In this document: positions 17,782 through 26,613 of the stretch, piece by piece
Position numbering within the stretch: position 1 is the first letter of the stretch
Layout: every line of letters begins with the position of its first letter
Assembly (NCBI RefSeq): GCF_002443155.1
Contig: NZ_CP023667.1
Location: forward strand, 3,968,001 to 4,032,000
Length of the DNA: 64,000 nt
Source of the DNA: Alcaligenes faecalis
GTDB lineage: Bacteria; Pseudomonadota; Gammaproteobacteria; Burkholderiales; Burkholderiaceae_B
Direction: 5' to 3'
Notes under the pieces: model-generated
The model's input: only the letters and a program-made list of their open reading frames with translations
The model's database searches: none
What the model was told of the DNA's origin: nothing
Program-made: the position numbers and the translations under genes

Positions 17782-19908
17782 TTAGAATTTCATGGTGGCC
17801 GAAGCCAGGAAGGTACGTGGTGAGCCTTGGCCATTGCTCAAAGGCACGACCCAATACGCTTTATTGCCCACGTTTTCCAGGCTGGCGCGCAAGGTCACCT
17901 CCTTGCCGGCAAAGCGCGTCTTGTAGCGCATGCCCAGGTCATAGGTGGTCACGCCTGGCATGTAGTAGCTGTTGCTGGCGTCGGCATATTGCTTGGACTG
18001 GGTGTGCAGGTTGGCATTCAAGGTCAGGCCCTGAACAAAAGGCGTATCCCATTCAATCCCGGCCTTGGCGACCCAACGGGACAGGCCTACGGCCATACGT
18101 CCTTCATTGGTCGGGTTGCTGGCCTTGCGAATCTTGGGGTCCAGGTAGGCGATGCCGCCGGTCAGACGCCAGTTCTCGGCAATCTGACCGAACACCTGCA
18201 CTTCCACACCCCGGTTGCGCTGGCGACCGTCGTAGCTCAGGTTGGGTTTGCCGTTGAAACGCTCATTGCTTTCGTAGCTGTTGGGTTGGGTGATGTCGAA
18301 CAGGGCTGCCGTCAGCGCGTAATCCCCGCTGTCGTACTTCATTCCGATTTCGTATTGACGTGTTTTCTGGGGTGCGAAGATCTGGCCTTCGTTGGCGTAG
18401 TCGTCGCCCACAATCATGCCCTGGGTCAGACCCTCGGCGTAGTTGGCGTACAGCATCCAGTCGTCACGCAATTGCCAGACACCGGCAATGGTGGGGGTTA
18501 GCGCGTTCTTGCTGTAGTTGTCGCTCTTGCCGCTTTTATCCTTGGTGCTGACCCATTGCTGGCGCAGGCCCAGTGTCAACTGATATTTGCCGTCTGCAAA
18601 GGACAGGGTATCGGCCAGCGCGGCACTGTACAGATAGCTGACGTTAGGCGCACTTAGCCCATTCATGGGGACATAAGGGCGAGCCGGGTAGTCCGGGTCG
18701 TAGATATTGATGGTCTCGGACCAGCCTTTGATGGACGTGTTGTCGCTGCGCGAGCTCTTGCGGTTCCAGTCCACTCCGGCGCTGATGGTGTGGTGCACGG
18801 CGCCGGTGTCGAAGTTGTAGAACAAGCCACTATTGGCGGCCAGGTTGTAGCCAGTATTGTTGCGACGAGTCGCAGCCAGTTTCAGGTCTCCTTGCTCGTT
18901 CAGCAAGGTGCTGCCCTTGGTGTTGTAGTTGCTCATCTCGGACTTGCTGTAACCCGCCGAACCGTAGACGGCCAGCTTGTCGCTGGCAGCCCAGTCCGCC
19001 CGTACCAGCGCTGTGGTTTCACGTGTCAGGCCGGCAGCCCAAGGGACTCCCAGCAAGACATTGCCTTTGGGGGGTGTGGGCAAGGGGTTTTTGTCCAGGC
19101 CCTTGGCCAGGCGCACACCTCGGTTCAGGCCCGAAAGGTATTCTTCCAGGTGGTACAGGTCGGCAGACAGTTTGACGGAACCCAGACGATAGTCAGCGCC
19201 CAAAGAGATCAGCTTGTCGCGATTGGTACGGTGGTCCACTACGCCCTCGCCGTCCTTGAACACGCCGTTCAAACGCAGGCCCAGCTCATTGGATTCCCCG
19301 AAACGACGGCCCAGATCCAGATGCGTCCCGAATTGGGAAGGCTGGATATAGGACATGGTGACGTTGGTGATGGGATCGTCCGTGGCACGCTTGGTCACCA
19401 GGTTGATCGAGCCACCCACATCGTTGCTGGCATTCATGCCGTTCAGAACGGCAGAGGGGCCTTTGAGAATTTCTAAACGCTCTGCGATGGCCATCACGCG
19501 GCGGCCACTGGTCAAACCTTGCAAACCATTTAGAGACACGTCACCGGCACGGAAACCCCGTATATACATGGTGTCTTTGCCGCCCGTTCCACCTGCACCG
19601 GGGGTCTGTACGGAAGGGTCGTTCTTGCTGATCAGAATGCGCAGTTCCTGACCTTGCAGGTCTTCGATGTAGTCGCTGGTGTAGTTGATGGTGCTAAAGG
19701 GAGTGTTCATGACATCCCGGTTGCCCAGCAAACCCAGATTGCCGCCGGTAGCGACATGATTACCTTCATAGGCGGGAGGCAGGTCAATGTATTCGCTGGC
19801 TTTGACTTCAATGGTGGACAAAGACGTAACCGGGGGAGCATCAGAAGATTGTGCCCAACTGCTACCTGCACTGAGCAGGCTCAGGCCAACAAGATGAGAA
19901 ATGCGCAT
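17782..19908 (-). CDS. TonB-dependent siderophore receptor
   Basis: A 708-residue outer-membrane receptor of the FhuA/FhuE/FpvA type. A signal peptide (1-19, ending SSWAQ) precedes the N-terminal plug domain (about 45-170: STINYTSDYIEDLQG, MYIRGFRAGDVSLNG, RLEILKGPSAVLNGM, GGSINLVTKRA). The 22-strand barrel follows and ends in the aromatic terminal strand FLASATMKF. There is no secretin/STN signalling domain between the signal peptide and plug, so it is a transporter rather than a transducer. A clear Fur box overlaps its promoter region, and an intrinsic terminator follows. The ferric siderophore taken up is unknown. Confidence 0.92.
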   Translation of the reverse strand: MRISHLVGLSLLSAGSSWAQSSDAPPVTSLSTIEVKASEYIDLPPAYEGNHVATGGNLGLLGNRDVMNTPFSTINYTSDYIEDLQGQELRILISKNDPSVQTPGAGGTGGKDTMYIRGFRAGDVSLNGLQGLTSGRRVMAIAERLEILKGPSAVLNGMNASNDVGGSINLVTKRATDDPITNVTMSYIQPSQFGTHLDLGRRFGESNELGLRLNGVFKDGEGVVDHRTNRDKLISLGADYRLGSVKLSADLYHLEEYLSGLNRGVRLAKGLDKNPLPTPPKGNVLLGVPWAAGLTRETTALVRADWAASDKLAVYGSAGYSKSEMSNYNTKGSTLLNEQGDLKLAATRRNNTGYNLAANSGLFYNFDTGAVHHTISAGVDWNRKSSRSDNTSIKGWSETINIYDPDYPARPYVPMNGLSAPNVSYLYSAALADTLSFADGKYQLTLGLRQQWVSTKDKSGKSDNYSKNALTPTIAGVWQLRDDWMLYANYAEGLTQGMIVGDDYANEGQIFAPQKTRQYEIGMKYDSGDYALTAALFDITQPNSYESNERFNGKPNLSYDGRQRNRGVEVQVFGQIAENWRLTGGIAYLDPKIRKASNPTNEGRMAVGLSRWVAKAGIEWDTPFVQGLTLNANLHTQSKQYADASNSYYMPGVTTYDLGMRYKTRFAGKEVTLRASLENVGNKAYWVVPLSNGQGSPRTFLASATMKF

Positions 19909-19930
19909 GGATCTTAAGTTAAATATAAAT

Positions 19931-19949
19931 AAAAATGATTCTCATTAAT
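19931..19949. promoter_or_regulatory. Fur box upstream of the siderophore receptor
   Basis: On the minus strand ATTAATGAGAATCATTTTT closely matches the 19-bp Fur consensus. It lies about 22-40 nt upstream of the receptor start codon, so iron repression is expected. Confidence 0.8.
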
Positions 19950-20007
19950 GTTTTATTTGTAGCATTTGCTTGTAGGTGGTTCAAGCAGTTAGGTGCCTTT
20001 GTGATAT

Positions 20008-20160
20008 AAAAACGACCCTAAAAAACTTAGGGGTATAAGGAGGTGATGCAGTCGATTTCGCTCCGAAACCGCGCCGGAATCAGGGTTTCAGGGGATTTTT
20101 GAGCAAATTCGAAGCGCGTCTGACTCCACGGTGGGAGTGCGTCCCATGGAGCCGTTTTGG
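20008..20160 (-). ncRNA. Candidate structured RNA ending in a terminator
   Basis: No gene is found here, but the minus strand holds three hairpins in series. The first is a two-part stem at 20124-20151 (CTCCA/TGGAG with TGGGA/TCCCA inside). The second is GAAACC/GGTTTC at 20065-20089. The last is CCCTAA/TTAGGG at 20016-20032, followed by TCG and a T5 run. Just before the last hairpin the minus strand reads ATCACCTCCTT, identical to the 3' end of 16S rRNA. The 5' end is unknown. It could be a small RNA, a leader of the receptor gene or the 3' end of a longer transcript. Confidence 0.3.
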
Positions 20161-20292
20161 CAAAACAGGCGATGTTTGCTTGGTAAGGGGTAGGCAAAGG
20201 AGCGGTGATGGCTGCCGGCTAATAAAGCAGCGGCTCAAGAAATTGTTCTATTTGTGGCCTGAACAGGCTTGAGCTGTGTTTCGATACTTGTC

Positions 20293-20382
20293 GACTGCGA
20301 CTGCGACTGCGACTGCGACTGCGACTGCGACTGCGACTGCGACTGCGACTGCGACTGCGACTGCGACTGCGACTGCGACTGC
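20293..20382. repeat. Perfect 15-copy tandem repeat of GACTGC
   Basis: Ninety bases made of exactly 15 copies of GACTGC, starting 68 nt downstream of the leuD stop and lying in the gap before the siderophore receptor. It is intergenic; a long open frame across it (Asp-Cys repeats) is a by-product of the repeat. Confidence 0.97.
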
Positions 20383-20449
20383 CAGGGCGGGAGGCAGGTA
20401 AGCAGCGGCGGAACTCCCCTTCCGCGACTGCCCCCTTTATCTATCGTCC

Positions 20450-21088
20450 TTAGCTAAATAACCAGGGTTCCTGTTTCCTGCGTTGTTGCTCGTAAGCCTG
20501 GATCTGATCCATTTTCTGCTCTGTCACGCTGATGTCGTCCAGCGCCAGCAGCAGGCGGTGGCGGCGTTCAGGCTCCACCTGGAAATGGATGTGCTGGTCG
20601 GGACCGATCAACATGCAGGCTTCCAGATCGACCGTCCATTCATCCCACGGATTTTGCGCGGCAGTGGTGAATAAGCCATCAATCTGTTCCGCAGCCAGCT
20701 GTATCGGCAACATGCCGTTTTTAAAGCAGTTATTGCGGAAAATGTCAGCAAAAGAAGGGGCGATCAGCACCGCAATGCCTAAGTCCTTCAGCGCCCAGAC
20801 CGCGTGTTCACGGCTGGACCCGCAGCCAAAATTCTCGCGTCCCAGCAGAATGCGGGCGCCTTGTGCATGCGGCTGATGCAGGCAGAAACTGTGGATTGGC
20901 TCACGCTCGGCCAGTGGCTTGCCGGGGTAGCCAATATCCGCGTACCGCCAGTTGTCGAAGGCATATTGCCCAAAGCCGGTGCGTGACAAGGAAGTCATGT
21001 ACTGCTTGGGCAAGATCGCGTCGGTATCCACATTGGCGCGGTCCAGCGCAATCAGGCGCGAGCGCACGGAAGTAAAAGGTGTGTTCAT
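20450..21088 (-). CDS. leuD: LeuD-type hydro-lyase small subunit (isopropylmalate isomerase family)
   Basis: A 212-residue aconitase-family swivel domain protein. It starts [29 protein letters not shown] with the family's substrate-loop DTDAILP. It carries [18 protein letters not shown] near residues 79-96 and the [20 protein letters not shown] segment. Such subunits pair with LeuC to dehydrate and rehydrate 2-isopropylmalate, and the LeuCD pair is also known to act on citraconate. Its ATG overlaps the leuC stop (ATGA), so the two are translationally coupled. The operon lacks leuA and leuB and carries a CoA-transferase and a lyase instead, so a catabolic hydratase role is as likely as leucine synthesis. 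Confidence 0.85.
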   Translation of the reverse strand: MNTPFTSVRSRLIALDRANVDTDAILPKQYMTSLSRTGFGQYAFDNWRYADIGYPGKPLAEREPIHSFCLHQPHAQGARILLGRENFGCGSSREHAVWALKDLGIAVLIAPSFADIFRNNCFKNGMLPIQLAAEQIDGLFTTAAQNPWDEWTVDLEACMLIGPDQHIHFQVEPERRHRLLLALDDISVTEQKMDQIQAYEQQRRKQEPWLFS

Positions 21089-22497
21089 GCAGCGTCCCAG
21101 TGGCGGATATCGACAAGATGGCCTGCAATTGCGGCGGCAGCCGCCATGGCGGGGCTCATCAGGTGTGTGCGTCCCAAGGCGCCCTGCCTGCCTTCAAAAT
21201 TGCGGTTGGAGGTGGAGGCGCAGCGCTCGCCCGGATTCAGGCGGTCTTCGTTCATGCCCAGGCACATGGAGCAGCCCGGCTCGCGCCATTCAAAACCGGC
21301 TTGCGTGAAAATCTGGTCCAAGCCTTCCTGCTCGGCCTGACGACGTACCAGACCCGAGCCGGGGACGACTAGGGCCTGCAGTACCGTGCTGGCCACACGT
21401 TTGCCTTTGACCATGGCTGCGGCGCTGCGCAGGTCCTCAATGCGGGCGTTGGTACAGGAGCCAATAAATACCCGGTCTATGGTGATGCCTGCCAGCGGCT
21501 GGCCGGCCTGCAAAGCCATATAGTTCAAGGCGCGTTGGGCGTCAGCTTGTTTGGCCGTGGCGGCCGCTAATGGATCAGGCACAAGCTGGTCGATGGCCGC
21601 CGCCATATCGGGGGAGGTTCCCCAGGTAACCGTGGGGGCGACCTGCGTGGCGTCGATCTGCAAGTGTTGATCGTATTGGCAGCCCTCATCGCTGATCAGC
21701 GTGCGCCAGTACTGCTCTGCCTTGTCCCAGGCCTCTCCTTTCGGTGCCAAGGGGCGACCGCGCACATAGTCCAGGGTCTTGTCGTCCACAGAGACCAGAG
21801 CAATACGGGCCCCCGCTTCGATCGCCATATTGCACAAGGTCATGCGCCCTTCCATGGATAAGGCACGGATGGCGGGGCCGGTAAATTCGATGGCACAGTC
21901 CCGTCCGCCATCCGCGCCCAGGCGGGCAATGATGTGCAGGATCAGGTCCTTGGCGGTGCTGGTGGCTGGTAATTCGCCTTGTACATCTACTTGCAGGCTG
22001 CGCATGCGTTTCGCGGCCAGACATTGCGTGGCCAGAACATGTTCCACCTCGGAGGTGCCAATGCCAAAGGCCAGGGCCGCAAACGCGCCATGCGTGCTGG
22101 TATGGGAATCTCCCGCCACGATGCTGGAACCGGGCAAGGTCATGCCCTGTTCCGGTCCGATCACGTGGATGATGCCCTGGCGCTCGTCATCCAGCCCAAA
22201 ATAGCGCAGGCCAAACTCCCGGCTATTGATCTCCATCTGGTCGATCTGCGCCTGGGCCAAAGGATCTTCCAGACGCTGATTGCGGCGGCGAGTGGGCACG
22301 TTGTGGTCCACCGTGGTCAGCGCGGTTTCCGGACGACGCACATGGCGTCCAGCCAGACGCAAACTTTCGAAAGCTTGCGGACTGGTGACTTCGTACAACA
22401 ACTGGCGGTCTATGTAGATCAGATCATGCTCATCGTCTACCGCCGCGACGCGATGTGTATCCCAGAGCTTTTGAAAAAGGGTGCGGGCCGTGCTCAT
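21085..22497 (-). CDS. leuC: LeuC-type hydro-lyase large subunit, [4Fe-4S]
   Basis: A 470-residue aconitase-family large subunit of typical LeuC length. The [4Fe-4S] ligands are visible as C348 ([13 protein letters not shown]) and C409/C412 ([13 protein letters not shown]). Substrate and cluster motifs include VDHNVPTR and [25 protein letters not shown]. The start is the ATG at 22497, overlapping the lyase stop as ATGA; a GTG three codons upstream is less likely. Its reaction is the reversible hydration/dehydration of a 2- or 3-substituted malate. Context (amidase, TRAP importer, CoA-transferase, HMG-CoA-lyase-like enzyme) suggests an assimilated dicarboxylate such as citraconate/citramalate or a maleate derivative as substrate. 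This is an inference. Confidence 0.85.
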   Translation of the reverse strand: MSTARTLFQKLWDTHRVAAVDDEHDLIYIDRQLLYEVTSPQAFESLRLAGRHVRRPETALTTVDHNVPTRRRNQRLEDPLAQAQIDQMEINSREFGLRYFGLDDERQGIIHVIGPEQGMTLPGSSIVAGDSHTSTHGAFAALAFGIGTSEVEHVLATQCLAAKRMRSLQVDVQGELPATSTAKDLILHIIARLGADGGRDCAIEFTGPAIRALSMEGRMTLCNMAIEAGARIALVSVDDKTLDYVRGRPLAPKGEAWDKAEQYWRTLISDEGCQYDQHLQIDATQVAPTVTWGTSPDMAAAIDQLVPDPLAAATAKQADAQRALNYMALQAGQPLAGITIDRVFIGSCTNARIEDLRSAAAMVKGKRVASTVLQALVVPGSGLVRRQAEQEGLDQIFTQAGFEWREPGCSMCLGMNEDRLNPGERCASTSNRNFEGRQGALGRTHLMSPAMAAAAAIAGHLVDIRHWDAA

Positions 22498-23399
22498 GGT
22501 TGGCACACCTTCAAGGCGTAGGCTGGCCCGGCTTTGTGCAGGCGACTTTGAATAGGCTCTTGCGTCAGGGCCGCGATTTCTTCAGCCAAAGGCTGGAGCG
22601 CTTCCAGATTCAAGCCTGTTTCCACGCCGCTGATCTGGAACATATGGGCCAGATCTTCCAGGCTGGCATTGCCGCTGGCACCGGGGGCGTAAGGGCAGCC
22701 GCCCAAACCGGCCAGCGCTGCGTCGAACCGACGCCCGCCTTCGCGATACGCAGCCCAGGCATTGGCCAGCGCCAGCCCGCGGGTGTCATGGAAATGGCCA
22801 GTGACGCCCTGCTCGCCATACAAACTCAAGGCAGCCTGGGTCAGGCGTTCTACATCCACGGGCGAACCCATGCCGGTGGTATCGCACAGGCTGACGGAGC
22901 TGGCTCCCATGCGCTGCACTTCTTGCATCAAGGCAATCACGTGTGCGGGGGCGACGGCGCCGGTAAAGGGGCAACCAAACGCGGTGGACAGAGACACGTT
23001 CACTGGCGTTTTGCCCGCCGCTTCCAGCACCTGCTCCAGCTGGGCCAGTGATTGTGCAATATTCATGCGCAGATTGGCCTGGTTATGCGCTTCAGAGGCT
23101 GAAAATACAAAGTTCAGCTCGTTCATATGGGCTGCCAAAGCGCGCTGCGCACCGCGCAGATTGGGGACCAGTGCGGTGTAGCAAACCTGAGGGTCGCGTG
23201 TGGTCAGGCTGGCCAGCTCATCGGCATCCGCCAGGGATGGGATGGCTTTGGGCGACGTAAAGGACGTGAGCTCGATCTTGCGCACGCCGCATTGAGGCAG
23301 CGCCTGCGCGATACGCAGCTTGTCTGGCGTAGGCACCCAGCGTGGCACGATTTGCAGGCCGTCACGCAAGGTGACGTCGGTGATCAATACGGTACTCAT
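22494..23399 (-). CDS. HMG-CoA lyase-like enzyme (HMGL TIM-barrel family)
   Basis: A 301-residue TIM-barrel lyase. The metal/substrate motif [10 protein letters not shown] is at residues 6-15. The metal-binding [13 protein letters not shown] and the C-terminal catalytic-loop signature [14 protein letters not shown], containing the HMG-CoA lyase Cys, are both intact. Family members cleave 3-hydroxy-3-methylglutaryl-CoA to acetoacetate and acetyl-CoA, and relatives act on citramalyl-CoA-like 3-hydroxy-3-methylacyl-CoA esters. ATGA overlaps on both sides (with the CoA-transferase upstream and leuC downstream) show one tightly coupled unit. A citramalyl-CoA-type lyase fits the neighbours; leucine catabolism is the alternative. 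Confidence 0.85.
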   Translation of the reverse strand: MSTVLITDVTLRDGLQIVPRWVPTPDKLRIAQALPQCGVRKIELTSFTSPKAIPSLADADELASLTTRDPQVCYTALVPNLRGAQRALAAHMNELNFVFSASEAHNQANLRMNIAQSLAQLEQVLEAAGKTPVNVSLSTAFGCPFTGAVAPAHVIALMQEVQRMGASSVSLCDTTGMGSPVDVERLTQAALSLYGEQGVTGHFHDTRGLALANAWAAYREGGRRFDAALAGLGGCPYAPGASGNASLEDLAHMFQISGVETGLNLEALQPLAEEIAALTQEPIQSRLHKAGPAYALKVCQP

Positions 23400-24607
23400 T
23401 CCACGATTCCTTGTTCGCGCAGGGCTTGGCAGCGCTCCGGGCTCATGCCCAGTTCTTGCAGGATGCTGTCTGTGTGTTCGCCCAACTCCGGCCCCAACCA
23501 TTGGGTGGCACCAGGGCTGCGGCTTAACTTGGGCACGATGCCGGGTATGGTCAGTTCCTGGCCGTCTTCCAGTGTGTGTTTCTCCAGCATGCCGCGCGCC
23601 TGATAGTGCGGGTCATCCAGAATGTCGGCGGCGGTGTAGATGCTGCCGCTGGGGACTTCGGCCTTGTCCAATGCTGTCAGCACGTCTTCCAGGCTCCGCG
23701 CGCCGGTCCAGTCGCCAATGGTCTGGTCCAGCATGGCGCTGTGTTCCACGCGTCCGGCGTTGTCGGACAGGCGCGGATCGTTGGCCAGATCGGGCCGGCT
23801 CATGGCCTGCATCAGACGAATGAAAATGGCATCGCTATTAGCCGCAATCACCACCCATTTGCCGTCGCCGGTGGGATAGGTGTTGGAAGGGGCGATACCG
23901 GGCAAGCTGGCGCCAGTGCGTTCACGTTGATGACCGTTCAGTTGATAGTCCGGAATCAGGCTTTCCATGATGGCGAAGACAGATTCGTACAGGGCCACAT
24001 CAATCATTTGGCCCTGTCCGCCTTCCTGGCGTAGATGATGCATGGCCAGCAGCGCGCCTATGGTGCCGTACAGCGAAGCCAGCGTATCGCCCAGGCTGAC
24101 ACCGGCTCGTACAGGAGGGCGATCCGGATAGCCGGTGCCGTAACGCAGGCCACCCATACATTCCGCGATGGCCGCAAAGCCGGGGCGACGGTGATAGGGG
24201 CCGTCCTGCCCGTAGCCGGAGACGCGCACCATGATCAGGCGCGGGTTCAGGGCGTGCAGCGTTTCCCAGCCCAGGCCCCAGCGTTCCAGCACGCCGGGGC
24301 GGAAATTTTCAATGACGATATCGCTTTGCAGGGCCAGCTCACGAGCAATTTCCTGGCCATCGGGCTGGCGCAGATCCAGCGCAATGGAGCGCTTGTTGCG
24401 GCTTTGCACGCGCCACCACAGGGAAGTGTCCTTGTGCAGCTGCCGCCAGCGGCGCAGCGGGTCGCCCTTGCCGGGCGGTTCGATCTTGATGACATCGGCC
24501 CCAAATTGAGCCAGCAGGCTACCGGCATAGGGGCCGGCAATCAGTGATCCCAGCTCCAGGACTTTGATGCCTTTGAGCGGGGGGGCGGTAAAGCTGTTCT
24601 TATCCAT
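23396..24607 (-). CDS. CaiB/BaiF-family (class III) CoA-transferase
   Basis: A 403-residue family III CoA-transferase, which moves CoA between acyl groups through an aspartyl-CoA thioester. The N-terminal KGIKVLELGSLIAGPYAG, the ADVIKIEPPGKGDPLR loop and the probable catalytic Asp in SLGDTLASLYG (about D174) are present. Length and domain layout match formyl-CoA and succinyl-CoA:dicarboxylate transferases. It is the first gene of the fourfold overlapping unit with the lyase and LeuCD genes. A terminator separates it from dctM upstream. The likely role is CoA activation of the imported or hydrated dicarboxylate; donor and acceptor are unknown. Confidence 0.88.
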   Translation of the reverse strand: MDKNSFTAPPLKGIKVLELGSLIAGPYAGSLLAQFGADVIKIEPPGKGDPLRRWRQLHKDTSLWWRVQSRNKRSIALDLRQPDGQEIARELALQSDIVIENFRPGVLERWGLGWETLHALNPRLIMVRVSGYGQDGPYHRRPGFAAIAECMGGLRYGTGYPDRPPVRAGVSLGDTLASLYGTIGALLAMHHLRQEGGQGQMIDVALYESVFAIMESLIPDYQLNGHQRERTGASLPGIAPSNTYPTGDGKWVVIAANSDAIFIRLMQAMSRPDLANDPRLSDNAGRVEHSAMLDQTIGDWTGARSLEDVLTALDKAEVPSGSIYTAADILDDPHYQARGMLEKHTLEDGQELTIPGIVPKLSRSPGATQWLGPELGEHTDSILQELGMSPERCQALREQGIVE

Positions 24608-24708
24608 TTCTGTTTCCTCCAGCTATGGATTCTGGAATAGAAAAAGGAAGTGGAAAAGCAATCAAATATTATGCTGCCATCGTAAAAAACGTGGGTGGAA
24701 AATAAATA

Positions 24709-24731
24709 AAAACCCGCATGAAGCGGGTTTT
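24709..24731 (-). terminator. Terminator between dctM and the CoA-transferase gene
   Basis: On the minus strand AAAACCCGC-TTCAT-GCGGGTTTT is followed by TATTTATTT. It lies right after the dctM stop, inside the catabolic island. It implies that the CoA-transferase unit has its own promoter or depends on read-through. Confidence 0.8.
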
Positions 24732-24736
24732 GTTTT

Positions 24737-26035
24737 TTAAAGCGTTCGGGGTAGCCAAAGAATAATTTCGGGGAAGATGGTCAAAATGACAATTGCCAAA
24801 ATCTCCAATGCTACAAATGGCAGAGCCCCCCGTGTAATCTGCTGTAGCGATATTTGCGGAGCAATACCCTTGATCACATAGAGATTCAATCCCACCGGCG
24901 GTGTAATTACGGCCATTTCGCAGGCAATAATCATCACAATGCCAAACCATAATGGATCGTAGCCCAGTGCGACAATGACTGGCAGTAAAACGGGAGTCGT
25001 GATCAGGATAAGGGAAACAATATCCAGGAACATGCCCACGACAATCAGAAACAGCAGCACGAACAGAAGAATGACCCAGGCTGGCTGAGACGATGCCGTA
25101 ATCAGGGCCACCAGCTTTTGCGGAATCATCAAGCGGGTCATGATGTAGCCAAACAGCAGCGCTGCGGCCAGAATCAGCAAGATCATGCCACTGGTGACGG
25201 CGGTGGAGCGCAGAATCTGCAAGGCCGTGCGCCAGTTCATTTCCTTGTAGGCAATGGCAATGAGGAACGCACCTGCAGCACCAATACCGGCAGCTTCTGT
25301 TGGAGTAGCAATGCCCAGATAGATCGTGCCCAGCACCAGCAAAATCAGCAAGGAAGCGGCCCAGATGTCTTTCAGGGCGGCCAATTTCTGTGCCCAGGTA
25401 ACGACTTCCGAATTGCGTGGTGCGGACTCTGGCTTGAATATCGCAACCAGGGCCACATAAATCACCATCATGACGGTAACCATCAGGGCGGGCAGCAAGG
25501 CACCTATAAACAGCTTGCCGATGGACTGATCCGCCATTTCGCCATACAGCACAAAGCCAATGCTGGGAGGAATCAGCAGGGCCAAAGCACCGGCCGCGGC
25601 AATCGTGCCGCCAGACAGACTGGGCGAGTAGCCGCGCTTGAGCATTTCAGGAATGGCAAAGCGACCAATCGTGGCGGCACCCGCTACGCTGACGCCGCTC
25701 ATGGCACCGAAAACGGCCGAGCTGCCTACACTGGCCACAGCCAAACCACCGGGCAGGCGGTTCAACCATAAATAGAACAGCTGATAGAGCTTGCCGCCAA
25801 TACTGGTGCGGGCAATGACTTCACCCATCAGAATGAACAGCGGGATGGCGATCAGGGAATAGCTGGCCATGCCGCGGTGCAAGGTGGCGGGAATGACATC
25901 CAGGCCGCCCAGGCCGGATTTCATCAGAATGCCGGAAATACTGGCAACACCCAGTGCGGCAAAAATGGGGGTACCGATAACCATCAGGATGGCAAAGCAG
26001 GCCATCATCAGGCTGAAAATGAGCATGGAATCCAT
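24737..26035 (-). CDS. dctM: TRAP transporter large membrane subunit DctM (system 1)
   Basis: A 432-residue inner-membrane protein with about 12-13 hydrophobic helices, the transport channel of a tripartite ATP-independent periplasmic carrier driven by sodium or proton gradients. Recognisable parts are IGTPIFAALGVASI, FILMGEVIARTSIGGKLYQL, the SGVSVAGAATIGRFAIPEMLKRGYS loop and the ITPPVGLNLYVIKGIA segment near the C-terminus. The start is the ATG at 26035, one base after the dctQ stop, with AAGGAG upstream within dctQ. It works with the DctQ and DctP genes upstream. Confidence 0.93.
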   Translation of the reverse strand: MDSMLIFSLMMACFAILMVIGTPIFAALGVASISGILMKSGLGGLDVIPATLHRGMASYSLIAIPLFILMGEVIARTSIGGKLYQLFYLWLNRLPGGLAVASVGSSAVFGAMSGVSVAGAATIGRFAIPEMLKRGYSPSLSGGTIAAAGALALLIPPSIGFVLYGEMADQSIGKLFIGALLPALMVTVMMVIYVALVAIFKPESAPRNSEVVTWAQKLAALKDIWAASLLILLVLGTIYLGIATPTEAAGIGAAGAFLIAIAYKEMNWRTALQILRSTAVTSGMILLILAAALLFGYIMTRLMIPQKLVALITASSQPAWVILLFVLLFLIVVGMFLDIVSLILITTPVLLPVIVALGYDPLWFGIVMIIACEMAVITPPVGLNLYVIKGIAPQISLQQITRGALPFVALEILAIVILTIFPEIILWLPRTL

Positions 26036-26036
26036 G

Positions 26037-26555
26037 TCAGAACTCCTTGATGCTGTCGTTGGATTCCACACTGTTCGGGATGAACAGTTGGCGCAGGGTA
26101 GCCAGGCCCAGCAAGGTGCCGCCCAGCGGGATCATGCCGTAGGCAATCCACAAGGGGAAACGCAGCATGGAAGCCGAGCGATAGTTGCGGGCAAGCGCGG
26201 TTTCCACCACGGAAATACCGGCCCACAACAGCACCAGGCAAAAGAACAAGATGCACAGTTGCGAATTGCAGGTGGCCAGGCGCTGGCCGCGTGGCGAGAA
26301 GCGCATATGGAATGCTTCCACGCTGACGTGGCGATTTTCCAGGTGGACCCAGCCTATGGACAGCCAGGAGCAGACCAGCAGCAAGTACACACACACTTCG
26401 GTGATGTAGATGCTGGGGCTGTTAAAGACGTAGCGTGCAATGACGCCGTAGGTGCAGGCAATCATCAGGGCGGCCAGGGCAACTTCGGCTACCAGAATGG
26501 CAACACGGTTACTGCCGCGCGCAAATGCGCCCAGAAAATGAATAAGTGGATTCAT
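26037..26555 (-). CDS. dctQ: TRAP transporter small membrane subunit DctQ (system 1)
   Basis: A 172-residue DctQ-type protein with four predicted transmembrane helices (about 19-38, 50-68, 90-110 and 130-150). The family segment WLSIGWVHLENRHVSVEAF precedes the third helix. It joins DctM in the membrane complex that takes substrate from DctP. The ATG at 26555 follows GGAGACACC; the longer in-frame start at 26603 lacks a suitable ribosome-binding site. It is coupled to dctM by a 1-nt gap. Confidence 0.9.
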   Translation of the reverse strand: MNPLIHFLGAFARGSNRVAILVAEVALAALMIACTYGVIARYVFNSPSIYITEVCVYLLLVCSWLSIGWVHLENRHVSVEAFHMRFSPRGQRLATCNSQLCILFFCLVLLWAGISVVETALARNYRSASMLRFPLWIAYGMIPLGGTLLGLATLRQLFIPNSVESNDSIKEF

Positions 26556-26613
26556 GGTGTCTCCACACGAGGGATACACGCCGGCTCGGGGGCCGGCGCG
26601 CATTCACGCGTGA

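Noticed and set aside
20037..20100. Perfect Shine-Dalgarno-like AAGGAGGTGAT followed by ATG and an 18-codon frame
   Set aside because: The ATG is only 2 nt from the SD core, too close for initiation, and the peptide is not recognised; an RNA role on the opposite strand seemed more plausible.
20269..20457. Open frame encoding Asp-Cys repeats
   Set aside because: It is only the translation of the GACTGC tandem repeat; no Shine-Dalgarno and no family resemblance.
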